From contig JAHBNG010000008.1 in the NCBI GenBank assembly GCA_019217005.1, positions 149,608-213,607 of the forward strand: a stretch of DNA of 64,000 bases, read 5' to 3'. The notes under the pieces are model-generated. The model ran no database searches. It was not told where the DNA came from and saw only the letters and a list, made by a program, of their open reading frames with translations. Positions 47,877 through 57,864 of this stretch are shown here, piece by piece. Position 1 is the stretch's first letter. Every line of letters begins with the position of its first letter. Origin of the DNA: Chloroflexi bacterium TSY (GTDB taxonomy: Bacteria > Chloroflexota > Anaerolineae > Caldilineales > Caldilineaceae). The position numbers and the translations under genes were made by a program.

Positions 47877-48608
47877 CTATCCTTTCTGCGCTCGAAACTC
47901 CTCCCACATGGCGGGTGTCGGAGGATAATATTTCCCCGGTCGTACACCTTCAGCCTCGATCTTCTGCTTAATATATGCCTCCAGTTCTTCGTGTTCTTCC
48001 ACAATTGCAACACACTCTTCGGCGAACCAGGAAGGCACCACCACGACGCCATCACCATCGCCCACGATCACGTCGCCTGGTCGAACCAACGCACCGCCAC
48101 ACTGGATGTCTACGTTCTCTTGGGCGGGCACTGTCCATGGTGCAGATCCGTAGGGAGAACGCCCTTGGGCATAGATGATCAGGTCATAACTTTCCTCATT
48201 CAACACATCTAGATCGCGCATAGCACCATCTGTCACAATGCCTTCGGCGTTGTTCATCTTGAGCTGCATCGCCTTGACATCACCAAAGACACAGGACCAG
48301 GTTTTGCCCATCTGATCGGCTACGAGAACATCACCTGGACCACATCGCGCCATCGCTTGATATTCGGGCGACTCTTCCCCCCGCATCACCTCTTTGAGCA
48401 GATCAGGGCGAGGCGGCAAATAGCGTATTGTAAGCGCCCGGGCTGCTAAACGTTTGCCTGGCGTCAGAAGCTTAACCCCTTCCATGTAGGGCAATTCTAC
48501 GCCTGCATCACGCATGACATGATTCCATATGGTGGCAATCGGGAGCTTCTTGAAGCGGTCGAGAATATCTTGAGATACATCAACGGGAGCATATGAGCGT
48601 TCAGTCAT
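47877..48608 (-). CDS. RraA-like protein (HMG/CHA aldolase family)
   Basis: This 243-residue protein has the RraA fold, with the catalytic block VTDGAMRDLDVLNEESYDLI and the metal-site region GALVRPGDVIVGDGDGVVVV. Relatives are either regulators of RNase E or divalent-metal 4-hydroxy-4-methyl-2-oxoglutarate/4-carboxy-4-hydroxy-2-oxoadipate aldolases and oxaloacetate decarboxylases. The conserved GxxxRD (GAMRD) argues for the enzymatic type. The gene is next to a cupin gene 74 bp upstream on the same strand. The Rpn remnant begins directly at its stop codon and in the same frame. Confidence 0.9.
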   Translation of the reverse strand: MTERSYAPVDVSQDILDRFKKLPIATIWNHVMRDAGVELPYMEGVKLLTPGKRLAARALTIRYLPPRPDLLKEVMRGEESPEYQAMARCGPGDVLVADQMGKTWSCVFGDVKAMQLKMNNAEGIVTDGAMRDLDVLNEESYDLIIYAQGRSPYGSAPWTVPAQENVDIQCGGALVRPGDVIVGDGDGVVVVPSWFAEECVAIVEEHEELEAYIKQKIEAEGVRPGKYYPPTPAMWEEFRAQKG

Positions 48609-48682
48609 TTTGTTGGTTCCTTGGTTGGTTAGGTGATGATATGGGAATGTATTTGTGATTAGGGTCGCATGGGATCCGTATC

Positions 48683-49045
48683 TTACTTCTTCGGCTGCGA
48701 CCCGCCCCGATACAATTCATGATCAATAGGCGCTTGACACGAGCAAGCCACCATGCCGTTTGGGCCAGCTACTGTGCCATGATATTCACCCTCTGCCACG
48801 TGGATCACGTCTCCGGCTTCAATGGGGAATTCCTGGTCGTCAAGTTTAATCACGCCATCTCCTTCGAGGATCAAAATTAGGTCTTCGGAATTTTCATGAA
48901 CGTGTTGCTTAAATGCCTGCCCCGGCTCGAAGACAGCATAATTGAACGTTAGATATTTGGCTCCGGTGTGAGGGCCGATCACGCGGCGCGTATCGCCCTT
49001 CCCCATATCGAAGCGCTCCCCATCGGTCATTTTCACGATTTTCAT
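48683..49045 (-). CDS. Small cupin-domain protein
   Basis: With the start at 49045 (MKIVKMTDGERF, AAGGAC site upstream) the protein is 120 residues; the longer frame to 49255 is not supported. The cupin barrel has the metal-site motif FKQHVHENSEDLILILEGDG (His-x-His-x4-Glu) and the second motif GDVIHVAEGEYHG. Small one-domain cupins bind sugars or act as dioxygenases or isomerases; the substrate is unknown. It is co-directional with the RraA-like gene and may form a transcription unit with it. Confidence 0.85.
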   Translation of the reverse strand: MKIVKMTDGERFDMGKGDTRRVIGPHTGAKYLTFNYAVFEPGQAFKQHVHENSEDLILILEGDGVIKLDDQEFPIEAGDVIHVAEGEYHGTVAGPNGMVACSCQAPIDHELYRGGSQPKK

Positions 49046-49267
49046 GATGAATGTAGTCCTTTGTTGATTGGTTAAGCAAAAATGTAGGTATTCGATGCTA
49101 TATGGGTTTGAGAAATGTGTGTTGCCTAATACCAGTCTTGGAGCGGGTTGGGCTTTGATGATTGGTTGAGCATAGTGGATACATACACAGAGGGTGTGAA
49201 AACGCACAATATACAAGTTGTACGGCAAGATTCTCCATTTGTTTGTATCACGCAATACGTCTTCTGC

Positions 49268-52200
49268 TTACGCAACCGTTGCGACCACTTTCCTCTCGCA
49301 TACCCGTTTAACCTCCTCCCGAAACCGCGCCACGTTTCTCAACTTGATCTCTTCATAACCGCGAATCAAATCGGGGAGCTGGGCCAACTCGATGGCTTGT
49401 TCATAGGAATCGGGCGTTAGTTTGGCCATTGCATCATTGATCAAACTCTTGTATTCATCGACCAATGCCCGTTCTACCTGCCGCACTTCAGCATAGCCAA
49501 AGAGATCCAGGGGCGTGCCTCGTATGCCACGCATGTGAACAAGTAGGCGGAAAACTGGTTCAATCCAGCGCCCGAAGCCGATTTTTCGTTTGAGGCCCAG
49601 ATAGCGCAAGAAAGGTGGATGAAGCTGATACTGAATGCGCGCCTCGCCTCCAAAATGTGTTGATAGCGTCTGGTTCAATTCTGGCTCGAGATGAAGCCGG
49701 GCAACCTCATATTCATCTTTGTAGGCCATCAGCTTAAAAAGATATCGGGCCACTGCTTCACTGAGACGTGTCTCGCCCGGTACCATGCTCTGTTCTCGTT
49801 CAAAGACTTCTTGTACAAAGCCGACATATCGTTTGGCATATGCCTCACTCTGATAGGCAATCAACTCGGGCACACGCCGCTCCAAGAGCTGTTCTAATTC
49901 CGTCTTTTCACCTGATGTTCTGTTGATCGAGCCATTCATTAGTTGTGCGATCAACTTTCGGACTTTTTCCGACTGCGGAAGAGGTGATAATTGTGTTTGC
50001 CTTGGCTCCTCAAGCAGAGCTTCGGCCCATCCTGGCTCGGCCACGACTCGACGACCCGCATAAAACGCCAAACGATTCTGCTCTACGGCCACACCATTGA
50101 GCACAATCGCTTTATCAATCGCGTCATGTCCAATGGGAAGCCGACCCGTTTGATAAGCTGCACCGACCACAATCAGGTTTGCCTGCATATGATCGCCAAA
50201 GAGCTTTTCAGCTAGGGAAATCGCATCCAGATAGACATTTTCGTCGGCCAGCGTTCTTTGTCCAATGTGTGCTTCCAATGGATCAATGGCTGGATATTGT
50301 ACATCGGGCGATGTGACCATTGCGCCAGTTGGAACTTGACTTCTGGAGACAATGGCAACTGTCTTGTCCGGCTGTGCACGGGTCAGATTTTTCTCCGTTG
50401 TCCCCGTAAGCAGATCGAAAATTAGGTATAGATCGGCGCTCCCTGCGCTTACTCGATTGGCCAAATGAATGGGTTGATCCGAAATCTTCAAGTTGGAGAC
50501 AACGGGGCCGCCTTTCTGGCTCAATCCCGTTTGATCTAAAGAACGAACATGTTTCCCTTCTAAAAAAGCAGCTGTTGCCAAAATCTGGTTGATTGTCACG
50601 ACGCCAGTACCGCCGATTCCCGCCATAAAAATATTGTAGCTGGTTGATTGGCTTCCGCTTGAAATTTGTGGTACCGGTTCAGGAATGTCTTGAAATTCAA
50701 GTTTCGAGCTGGATGAGAAATCTTTCGATCCATTCTCCGCATCGGTTGGAAAGACAGTAATAAAGGCGGGGCAATCGCCGTCCAGACATGAATAATCTCG
50801 ATTGCACGATGCTTGATGAATCTGCGTTTTGCGTCCAAACTCAGTCTCCACCGGAAAGACGCTCAGACAGTTGGATTTGGCACCACAATCACCACACCCT
50901 TCGCAGACCGCTTCATTGATGTAGACACGCTTCATTGGATCAGGCACCAAGCCACGCCGCCGTTTGCGACGCAGATCTGTCGCGCAGGCCTGATGATAGA
51001 TCAAAACCGTGACGCCAGGGGTATCGCGCAGTTGGGTCTGGGCTTCTTCCAGTCGCTCACGCGGCCAAATGTCAACCGATTCCTGCACCCACCAGCGAAT
51101 CCTCGGGCACAACAGTGGAGCGATTGTGAGGACAACCAGAGCAGAAGTAAGGAGTGCGAACAGCTGTAGGTGTTGGCGCAAGACCAGGCGCAGTCTCTTG
51201 GTGAGCAATATGGAGCGATTCGGACGCGATGCGTTGTGTCAACCGTTTGGCCAGAACTGCCGCCACATCATCTGCATCCAATTCCCCATCGCCCCGCACA
51301 AGCAATCGTTCTTCTTGGTCTCGCTTGCCAATCACGCGGGGACGTTCGGCTTGATTGTAAAGGACATCGCGCACAAATAGTTCAACGAATGAGCGCTTCT
51401 CTTCAAAAACGAGAATCTCATCCAATCCCTGGGCAAAGCGACGTACGATGCTCGGTTCCAGCGGATAGGGCATGGCGATCTTGAGCAGCCGAATCCCATA
51501 CCGATTGAGCGCAGCCTCATTCAGGCCAAGCTGCATAAGCGCCGCACGCACATCGTAGTACGTCTTGCCAGCCGCAATGATCCCAATCCAATCATCTGAG
51601 GAGGATACGGAGATGGTATTCAAACGATGGGTTACCGCAAAGAGTTTGGCTGCTTCCAGCCGACCTTCGTGTAGTTCGCGCTCCATTGCGATGCTGTATG
51701 GCGCAATGATTGTTGTGTTTTGCGAATGTTGCCAGGGTTGGCCGTTGTAGACGAAGCCAGGATCTATCACCTGAATCTGTCCAGGTGATACCTTGACTGA
51801 GCTAAATTCATCAGCCACATCAGTCGTCACCTTGAATCCCACCCAACATCCAGTGTAACGCGAAAGTTCGAAGCCCCAGCGTCCCAAATCGAGAATTTCC
51901 TGGGCATTGCCAGGATAGAGAACGGGCATTTGGGCATCATAGAGAGCGGGTTCTGAATGCGAGGGAATGGTTGAGGATTTGGCCGCCGGATCATCACCTG
52001 CCAACACCAGCACACCTCCATTGCGCCCCACACCAGAGAAGTTCGCATGTTTTAACGCATCACCAGAGCGATCTACTCCGGGTCCCTTGCCATACCACAT
52101 GCCCAACACGCCATCGTAGATAGGCTGTGGTAGGGCATTGGCCATTTGGCTACCCCAGACTGCAGTCGCACCCAGATCTTCATTGACCGCCGGGATAAAG

Positions 52201-52436
52201 GTTACATTGTGTTGTGCAAGCAGAGCTTGCGAACGCTGCAATGCAAAATCAAGCCCACCGAGCGGCGAGCCACGATAGCCCGAAATCAGCGTTGCTGTCT
52301 TCAGTCCGCGGCGTTGATCTGCTCGATGTTGCTCCATTGGCAGCCGAACAAGAGCTTGAATGCCGGAGAGCAAGATGTTGCCTTCTTCTTTGAGATATTT
52401 GTCATTGAGTGAGAAGTTGTGTTGGTTGCTAGTCAT
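49268..52436 (-). pseudogene. Indolepyruvate ferredoxin oxidoreductase (fused alpha-beta), internal deletion
   Basis: The N-terminal part (51072-52436) carries ISGYRGSPLGGLDFAL and ends at YFCSGCPHNRSTVVPED and GAGIG. The rest is in another frame (49268 to about 51100), resuming at RERLEEAQTQLRDTPGVTVL. It contains a ferredoxin-like CEGCGDCGAKSNCL cluster and the gamma domain (IFMAGIGGTGVVTINQIL). Between them about 130 residues expected for the family are missing, including the GDGT-type thiamine-diphosphate loop, and the join is out of frame. Family length is about 1160-1190; about 1050 remain. The enzyme should oxidise arylpyruvates to acyl-CoA with ferredoxin; this copy cannot bind its cofactor and is dead. 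Confidence 0.88.
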
Positions 52437-52481
52437 TGGTTGCTGGTTGCTGGTGATTGGTTGCTGGTCGATGGTTGTTGT

Positions 52482-53436
52482 TCAGGATGCGAGTTGTGTT
52501 TCAATTTTCTTTCCTACGTGCCGAGCTTGCGGTTTTTGGACATTGATTAAGACGATTCCGGCCAGAATGGCGACCATTCCCAGAAAGACTCCGCTCGTGA
52601 CTGTTTCATCCAGCCAGTAGACGCCTCCAAAGGTGGCGACAATGGGAACAATGTAATTGCTCATGGCAGCTTGGGTTGCCCCAAAACGTTGGACAATCAT
52701 AAAATAGACGAGAAATGCAACAAAGGTTCCCCCCCCAATCCACCATAGATCAAAGCCCAGATTCCACTGCTCTCGACGCGTCCAAAGTTATAACCTTGCG
52801 TGAACCAGACCGTAACCATAATGACAACCGCACCAATCATAATCTGGGCAGCTGTAATATCGAATGAGTTATACCCATGGGCATATTTACGTACATAAAT
52901 AGTGGACATACTATGACAGGTAAGCGATAAGATGACCAAGAGATACCCAATCGGATTGGCTTGGGTAACGTCACGTAACCCTGTTTCCCCACGTAGCGTC
53001 AATAAGAGCGCTCCGCCCAATGCCAATGCCACGCCAGCGCTCTTGAGCCAGGTGAGTCCCTCGTCGGGCAAAACAAAGTGGGCCATCAAGACAATAATCG
53101 CGGGGCCAACCGTCACCAAAATAGAAGAAACGCCCCCAGATTGGTATTGAAGCGCAACAACAAACCCGCCCATTGGAATGGCTATGCCAAATATACCCAA
53201 AACAAGAGCATGCCGCCAAAGCGTTAGATTCCGGGGAAACGGAAATCGCTGACGCATGAACAGATAGAGCGATGCAAAAACAGATAGAGCGATGCAAATG
53301 CGATGGATGCAATCGTCAAGCGTAGCCCGACAAATGGTAGCGGCGCAAACTGGTCAATGGCAAAGCGTGAAACGACGATACTGAGACCAAAGAGCAGACC
53401 AACAAGCAAGATGAATGGGATCGAGCGAAAGTTCAT
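52482..53436 (-). pseudogene. EamA-type (DMT) transporter gene with two frameshifts
   Basis: Three frames (53224-53436, 52697-53257, 52482-52700) make one ten-helix drug/metabolite exporter when joined, starting MNFRSIPFILLVGLLFGLSI. The first break is a 20-bp direct tandem duplication (53259-53278 and 53279-53298). The second is a run of eight C (52729-52736), where nine would keep the frame (GGLGGGTFVAFLVYFMIVQ). The last may be a sequencing error; the duplication is convincing damage. The substrate is unknown; EamA relatives export amino acids or nucleosides. Confidence 0.88.
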
Positions 53437-53690
53437 GAAATTGTCAGAAGAAACGATATCGCAAGGAATGATTGAGATTCGATATATTGTAGTTGGAGGC
53501 GTGCAAAAGAGCAAGCTGCTTGCACCATCCGCATTCTTTGGATTTATTCAAAATGCGGGCTGCCAAATGCCAGTCTTCTCTAATTTGTGCTGAAAAATGC
53601 TCAGCATGTTACCATAATCATAAGTGTTAGCTCAACGGTATTCGGTCACTGAATACTGACCTACTGAATACCCTATCACCGAATCGTAAC

Positions 53691-54726
53691 GGCTCATGAA
53701 TGAAAATAGGTGAAATGGGAGTCAATGAGAGAGCGAAGAAAGGAGTCATTGACGAATTTGAGATTGTGAGTCCATTCAAAGATGGCAACATATTGGGCAA
53801 GATAACGTTTATGAACACCCCGAAAGGGACGCAGAAAATTGCGTAGACCAGTCCAAATGCCTTCCATGGTGTTGCAGTGAACTTCCCGAATGCCGTCGCC
53901 ATCATCATCGCGAGCCCATTCGTACCGGGAGTGACAAACAGTGGCATGAGAGCGACCAGTCTCCGCAATGGGATTGTAGGCGTTGCACTCGTCGGTATAG
54001 AGAGTGGTGCCAGGGAGAGAGCAAGCAACAACTAAAGGAACAATGGTTGCTTGTTGTGTGTTGTCACAGACCGTGAACTGGACTTGGCCAGAGGTTCGTC
54101 CCACAACGCCCAGAATCGGTGGTCGGTCGTTCTCCATCGTCCCTCGTCCACGGCGCTTGTTGGCTCGAGGTCTGGGCGGGTCATCTGGATCGGGATGGTA
54201 ATCGCCTTTCTCTCCTGCATTCTGGTACAGTTCATCGGCTTCAGCTACAGAATCGCGAAAAAGGGGGAAGCGGCTGCGGCTTGGAGCAACGCCGTATTCT
54301 GGATCCGATGGCGACGCTCCAACAACGTACTATAGTTCAGAGACAGTTCCTCTGATAGATGCAGCGTTGGTGTCCCTTGAATGATGCCTCGCATCACTAA
54401 GACTATCGTCACACAATTGTAATGCGTTCCAGACCAGACTGTATTCGTAAAGGCATCGTATACTTTGCCGCATTCTCGGCATCTGTACTTATTCACCGGG
54501 GCTCGCTCTCGACTGTGAGGCGCTTGCCCTTCTGGCAATCTATGTCCATCTGGACATTGCATCCCTTCTGGATGCAAGATCTCTAACAATCTCTCATAAC
54601 AGCCTTCTTCGCTCATCAGTTCTTGGATCGGATATCGCATTTTCATGGCTCTTTTTCTCTTTTCTTTTTTCTCATTGACCTCTTTCCCTATTTTACATAC
54701 TTTTCACCTACTTTCATATATGAGCC
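53691..54726 (-). mobile_element. IS1595-type insertion sequence with 9-bp target duplication
   Basis: The left end GGCTCATGAATGAAAATAGG (53691) matches the complement of the right end (GGCTCATATATGAAAGTAGG, ending at 54726) with few differences. AATCGTAAC is duplicated at 53682-53690 and 54727-54735. The GG start of the ends and the transposase fit the IS1595 family, which usually makes 8-bp duplications. The element lies in an intergenic space and damages no gene. Confidence 0.88.
53694..54646 (-). pseudogene. IS1595-type transposase, frameshifted at a CCCCCTTTTT tract
   Basis: The N-terminal frame (54245-54646) has a zinc ribbon of the form CPDGH then CRECGKVYD, followed by the helical HTH region. 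The C-terminal frame (53694-54137 and upstream to about 54260) contains the DDE core with EADELYQNAGEKG, LYTDECNAYNPI and REVHCNTMEGIWTGLRNFLR. The phase changes by -1 at about 54257-54267. The stop codon lies inside the terminal inverted repeat. Confidence 0.82.
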
Positions 54727-54765
54727 AATCGTAACTTACACTTAAGTTAGCACCTATGGTTGCAA

Positions 54766-54841
54766 TATATACTCCGCAGCAGCACATTATAACATTCTTT
54801 CTCGACTAAAACGTGTTATTTTATGGCGCTGCTCAGTATAC
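54766..54841. repeat. 76-bp palindromic unit (P76), copy 2
   Basis: It is almost identical to 26227-26302, differing at a few positions (CCGCAGCAGCAC for CCGCCGCAGCAC, CGTGTT for AGTGTT). It ends 19 bp before the start of the glycosyltransferase-like gene, so it occupies the promoter/leader position. It does not have flanking duplications that I can recognise. Confidence 0.75.
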
Positions 54842-54860
54842 GAATCAAGATTCAAACTTC

Positions 54861-55721
54861 ATGCGCCTACTCATCACAATCCCTCATTTCTTTAACCCAA
54901 GCGGCGATGGCCGCTATGGATCGACTCAACCCGATCCCAAGCCACGCATCGCTGCGTTTACCCAATGTATTCGTAGCTTGCGGACAATATTCAGCAATCA
55001 ACAAGAACTCTGGTATCGGGATGGAGATCGTTTGCATCCACAACCCACCAATCAGCAAAACTTGTTGCAACTAGATGTCATCGTCTGTACCTGCGGTGAC
55101 CTTCATGCATTGGAGCAAGTTCCGCTGCCACCAGAGACTTACCAACATCAGATAGTCGATTGCGAACCGATGTTTCTGGGATATGAATGCCACCAAGTTC
55201 TGCATCAGAATCTAGGGAGCTATGATCTCTATGGTTACATGGAAGATGATCTTGTCTTGAATGACCCAGCCTTTTTTGCTAAAATCAACTGGTTTGCAGA
55301 ACAAGCAGGTGAGCATGGCGTACTCCAGCCTAATCGCTACGAACGAATGTTTACCACTTCTACAATCAAGAAAGTCTATATTGACTTCGAGTTTTATCCC
55401 CCAGAAGAAGTTGTTGCCCGTGCAAATAGTCCAGTTATATTCGAACAATTTGGACAAATGATTGAACTGCATCGCACAACAAATCCGCATGCCGGTTGCT
55501 TTTTCTTGACGCAAGCACAGATGGACTATTGGACGACTCGGGATGATTTTTTGCAGCAACAGACAAGTTACGTTGGCCCTTTGGAAAGTGCAGCCACATT
55601 GGGGCTCTATCGCAATTTTGAGGTCTATAAGCCCGCCCCTCAGAATGCAAACTTTCTTGAAATCGAACATTATGGGCAGATGTGGAGTCGGCGGTTGCCG
55701 GGTGTGCGTTTTCCGAAATAG
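54861..55721 (+). CDS. Putative glycosyltransferase-like protein
   Basis: The start at 54861 (MRLLITIPHFFNPSGDGRYG) is preferred over 54813, which lies in the P76 unit. The protein is 286 residues. It opens with LLITIPHFF, contains a likely nucleotide-sugar acidic motif DLYGYMEDDLVLNDPAFF (DxD-like), and continues with LQPNRYERMF and AGCFFLTQAQMDYW. I recognise the pattern as GT-A-like from general knowledge; sequence similarity to named families is not certain. A signal peptide is absent. It is followed by a strong hairpin and the PhyH gene. Confidence 0.55.
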   Translation: MRLLITIPHFFNPSGDGRYGSTQPDPKPRIAAFTQCIRSLRTIFSNQQELWYRDGDRLHPQPTNQQNLLQLDVIVCTCGDLHALEQVPLPPETYQHQIVDCEPMFLGYECHQVLHQNLGSYDLYGYMEDDLVLNDPAFFAKINWFAEQAGEHGVLQPNRYERMFTTSTIKKVYIDFEFYPPEEVVARANSPVIFEQFGQMIELHRTTNPHAGCFFLTQAQMDYWTTRDDFLQQQTSYVGPLESAATLGLYRNFEVYKPAPQNANFLEIEHYGQMWSRRLPGVRFPK

Positions 55722-55740
55722 ACTGATTCGATTTTTCGAA

Positions 55741-55811
55741 GATCCACAGATGGACAGGATTGACTGGATTTTCCCACTTTTCATCCTGTTTATCCTGTCC
55801 ATCTGTGGATC
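55741..55811. repeat. Strong intergenic hairpin/REP-like palindrome
   Basis: GATCCACAGATGGACAGGAT at 55741 is mirrored by ATCCTGTCCATCTGTGGATC ending at 55811, with a loop of about 30 bp containing ATCCTGTTT. It lies 20 bp after the stop at 55721. A rho-independent-like terminator without a clear T-tract, or a dispersed REP element, is likely; sequences of this kind are widespread in environmental genomes. Confidence 0.7.
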
Positions 55812-55881
55812 ATGATTGTTCGGAACTGCATAGGATTCTTTAAAAACACCACATCCACAAGCAGGAGCATGGCAGCCAAAA

Positions 55882-56631
55882 ATGACACAAACGCGCCAAC
55901 TCAGTCGTGAGGAGATCTATCACTATCATGAGAATGGGTACCTTGGACCGTTTGTCCTGTGTTCTCCAGACGAAATGAGCCCCATCCGTGACCGGATTGT
56001 GGATGAAGTTTTGCCAACAATAGGGCGGGGCGGGAATAACGTCCAATCGCGACACTTGGACAGTCGCCTGGTTTATGATCTCTGCGCGCATCCCGCAGTC
56101 GTTGAGCGCATGGCCAGCATCTTGGGACCGGATCTGATTCTCTGGCGATCAAATTTCTTTATCAAACCACCGGCTGGTGGCCGAGAGATTCCCTGGCACC
56201 AAGATGCCAACTACTGGCCAATCGAACCGCCAGTCAACATCACGGCCTGGATTGCCATTGATCATGTCAGCGTCGAAAATTCCTGTATGCAGTTTATCCC
56301 CAGCTCACATAAGCAGGTCGTTCCTCATATCAAAGCAGGCCCCGAAATGGAGTTTCAAGAGATGGCCGACCCTGCCTTTATCGACACAAGTCAAGGAGTC
56401 AACATCGAACTAGAGGCGGGAGAATTCATTCTCTTCAACGAACGACTTGTGCATCATTCCGATCCCAATCGGTCAGATAAACGTCGGATTGGCCTCGCTG
56501 CACGCGTCACCGTACCTTTTGTTGTGGTGGAGCATGAAAGGCTATTTGAACGGCATAAAGTGATGGTTATCAATGGAGAGGATTGTTTGGGATTGAATCA
56601 GTCGATGGATGTGAGTATGATTGGAAAGTAG
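55882..56631 (+). CDS. Phytanoyl-CoA dioxygenase (PhyH) family protein
   Basis: This 249-residue protein is a non-haem Fe(II)/2-oxoglutarate-dependent oxygenase. The metal triad is His106-x-Asp108 in IPWHQDANYWPIEP and a distal His191 or His192 in RLVHHSDPNRSDKRR, with Arg201/202 to hold 2-oxoglutarate. The cytoplasmic enzyme could hydroxylate a lipid-like or small acid substrate; the family is too broad to name one. It is a single gene between a hairpin and the convergent NmrA-like gene. Confidence 0.9.
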   Translation: MTQTRQLSREEIYHYHENGYLGPFVLCSPDEMSPIRDRIVDEVLPTIGRGGNNVQSRHLDSRLVYDLCAHPAVVERMASILGPDLILWRSNFFIKPPAGGREIPWHQDANYWPIEPPVNITAWIAIDHVSVENSCMQFIPSSHKQVVPHIKAGPEMEFQEMADPAFIDTSQGVNIELEAGEFILFNERLVHHSDPNRSDKRRIGLAARVTVPFVVVEHERLFERHKVMVINGEDCLGLNQSMDVSMIGK

Positions 56632-56662
56632 TATCTTGACAAATTAGAGATGGCTAATTTGA

Positions 56663-57520
56663 TTATGGTTTTATCCCACGCAACCATTCCCTAAATGTGG
56701 TCGGCTCGCGGTCCAACAGCCACTGTAACACATTTGAATTACCTTCGAATCCATATTGTTCATAATAATCAAACATCTTGAGCAATGTTTGAACAGCATA
56801 CTGGGCGACGCCACCCGCTTTCATCGTCTGCGCCCAGTATGCTCGCTCCAGCACCTCCACCTGAACCGTTCGTCCAAGATGCTCACCAATTGCTGCAGCT
56901 ACTTCTGTCTGCGAAAGTGCCTCTGGACCGACCAACTCGTAGGTTGCGCCAAAGTGTCCTGGTTCGGTGAGCACCGTTGCAGCAACCGCTGCCACATCAT
57001 TCAGGTCGACCATACTTAAACGTGTTTCCGCTGCATAAGGCACGCGGTAGACTCCTTCCGCCAATATCGTGGGCCAGTAGGCAAGAATATTCTGCATATA
57101 GGCCGCAGGTTGCAAAATCGTGTAGGATAAACCTGACTGGAAGATGCGCTCCTCAACCCGCAATTTGAGCCAGTGATGGGGCATATCTTCTGTCTGGGGA
57201 TGTAAAACAGAATGATAGACAAAGTGAGACAAGTTCGCGGCTTGCGCGCTTTCGATTGCTCGTTCACCAATGGCAACTTCGTCCGGACTCATGTTGGGCG
57301 CAATATGATAAACTGCGTGAGCACCATCGAACGCCCGAGCAAGATCGGCTTGGTTGGAGAGATCCCCAATGATGAACTCTTGCACGCCCAATGCTTTGAG
57401 GACTTCACCCTGTTCAGACCGTCGAATCAATGCACGGACAGACTGCCGACGCGCACAAAGCGCCCGAATCACAGCTTGCCCTGTTTTTCCTGCTGCCCCT
57501 GTAACGAGAATCATTTGCAC
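56663..57520 (-). CDS. NmrA-like / atypical SDR NAD(P)-binding protein
   Basis: This 285-residue protein has the Rossmann motif ILVTGAAGKTGQAVIRALCA at the N-terminus (GAAGKTG glycine loop) and the SDR-type HFVYHSVLHP and LPYAAETRLSMVDLNDVAAV blocks; the latter resembles the atypical SDR (NmrA/QOR-like) core. These proteins bind NAD(P) and act as redox sensors or quinone reductases. No catalytic Tyr-x-x-x-Lys is seen. It is convergent with the PhyH gene and followed by repeats. Confidence 0.88.
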   Translation of the reverse strand: MQMILVTGAAGKTGQAVIRALCARRQSVRALIRRSEQGEVLKALGVQEFIIGDLSNQADLARAFDGAHAVYHIAPNMSPDEVAIGERAIESAQAANLSHFVYHSVLHPQTEDMPHHWLKLRVEERIFQSGLSYTILQPAAYMQNILAYWPTILAEGVYRVPYAAETRLSMVDLNDVAAVAATVLTEPGHFGATYELVGPEALSQTEVAAAIGEHLGRTVQVEVLERAYWAQTMKAGGVAQYAVQTLLKMFDYYEQYGFEGNSNVLQWLLDREPTTFREWLRGIKP

Positions 57521-57571
57521 CTCAAACCTGTTGCATGGTGCACAGTACGCGTCGAGAAATTAGTCTAAACG

Positions 57572-57847
57572 GTAGGTCACTTCTCTGAAGTGACGGGTGT
57601 CGAGTATCCTGGATCTACACTTGAAAGAGGTTGCATTCTCGAAGCCAGTCCCGCCGGAGACGGGACTACAATGCTCCATCAAAACTTCGATACCAAAACG
57701 GCGACAACCGTAGGTCACTTCTCTGAAGTGACAGGTGTCAAGTACCCTGGATCTACACTTGAAAGAGGTTGCGTTCTCGAAACCAGTCCCGCCGGAGACG
57801 GAACCTACGATACTGCGTCAAAACCTCGATAACGATGCGGCGATAGA
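57572..57847. repeat. Two tandem copies of a 138-bp unit containing palindromes
   Basis: Units begin at 57572 and 57710 with GTAGGTCACTTCTCTGAAGT and share the same order of features: a CACTTCTCTGAAGTG palindrome, CCTGGATCTACACTTGAAAG, and CAGTCCCGCCGGAGACGG. They differ at roughly one base in ten. The word GTAGGTCAC also occurs near 23556. An open frame (57590-57832) spans both units but looks like a by-product. The gap from 57521 to 57932 holds nothing else but the 21-bp repeat below. Confidence 0.8.
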
Positions 57848-57864
57848 TTGACTCTTACAATACA

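Noticed and set aside
57590..57832. 80-residue open frame across the 138-bp tandem repeat
   Set aside because: The frame exists only because the repeat length is a multiple of three; it has repeated composition and no ribosome binding site.
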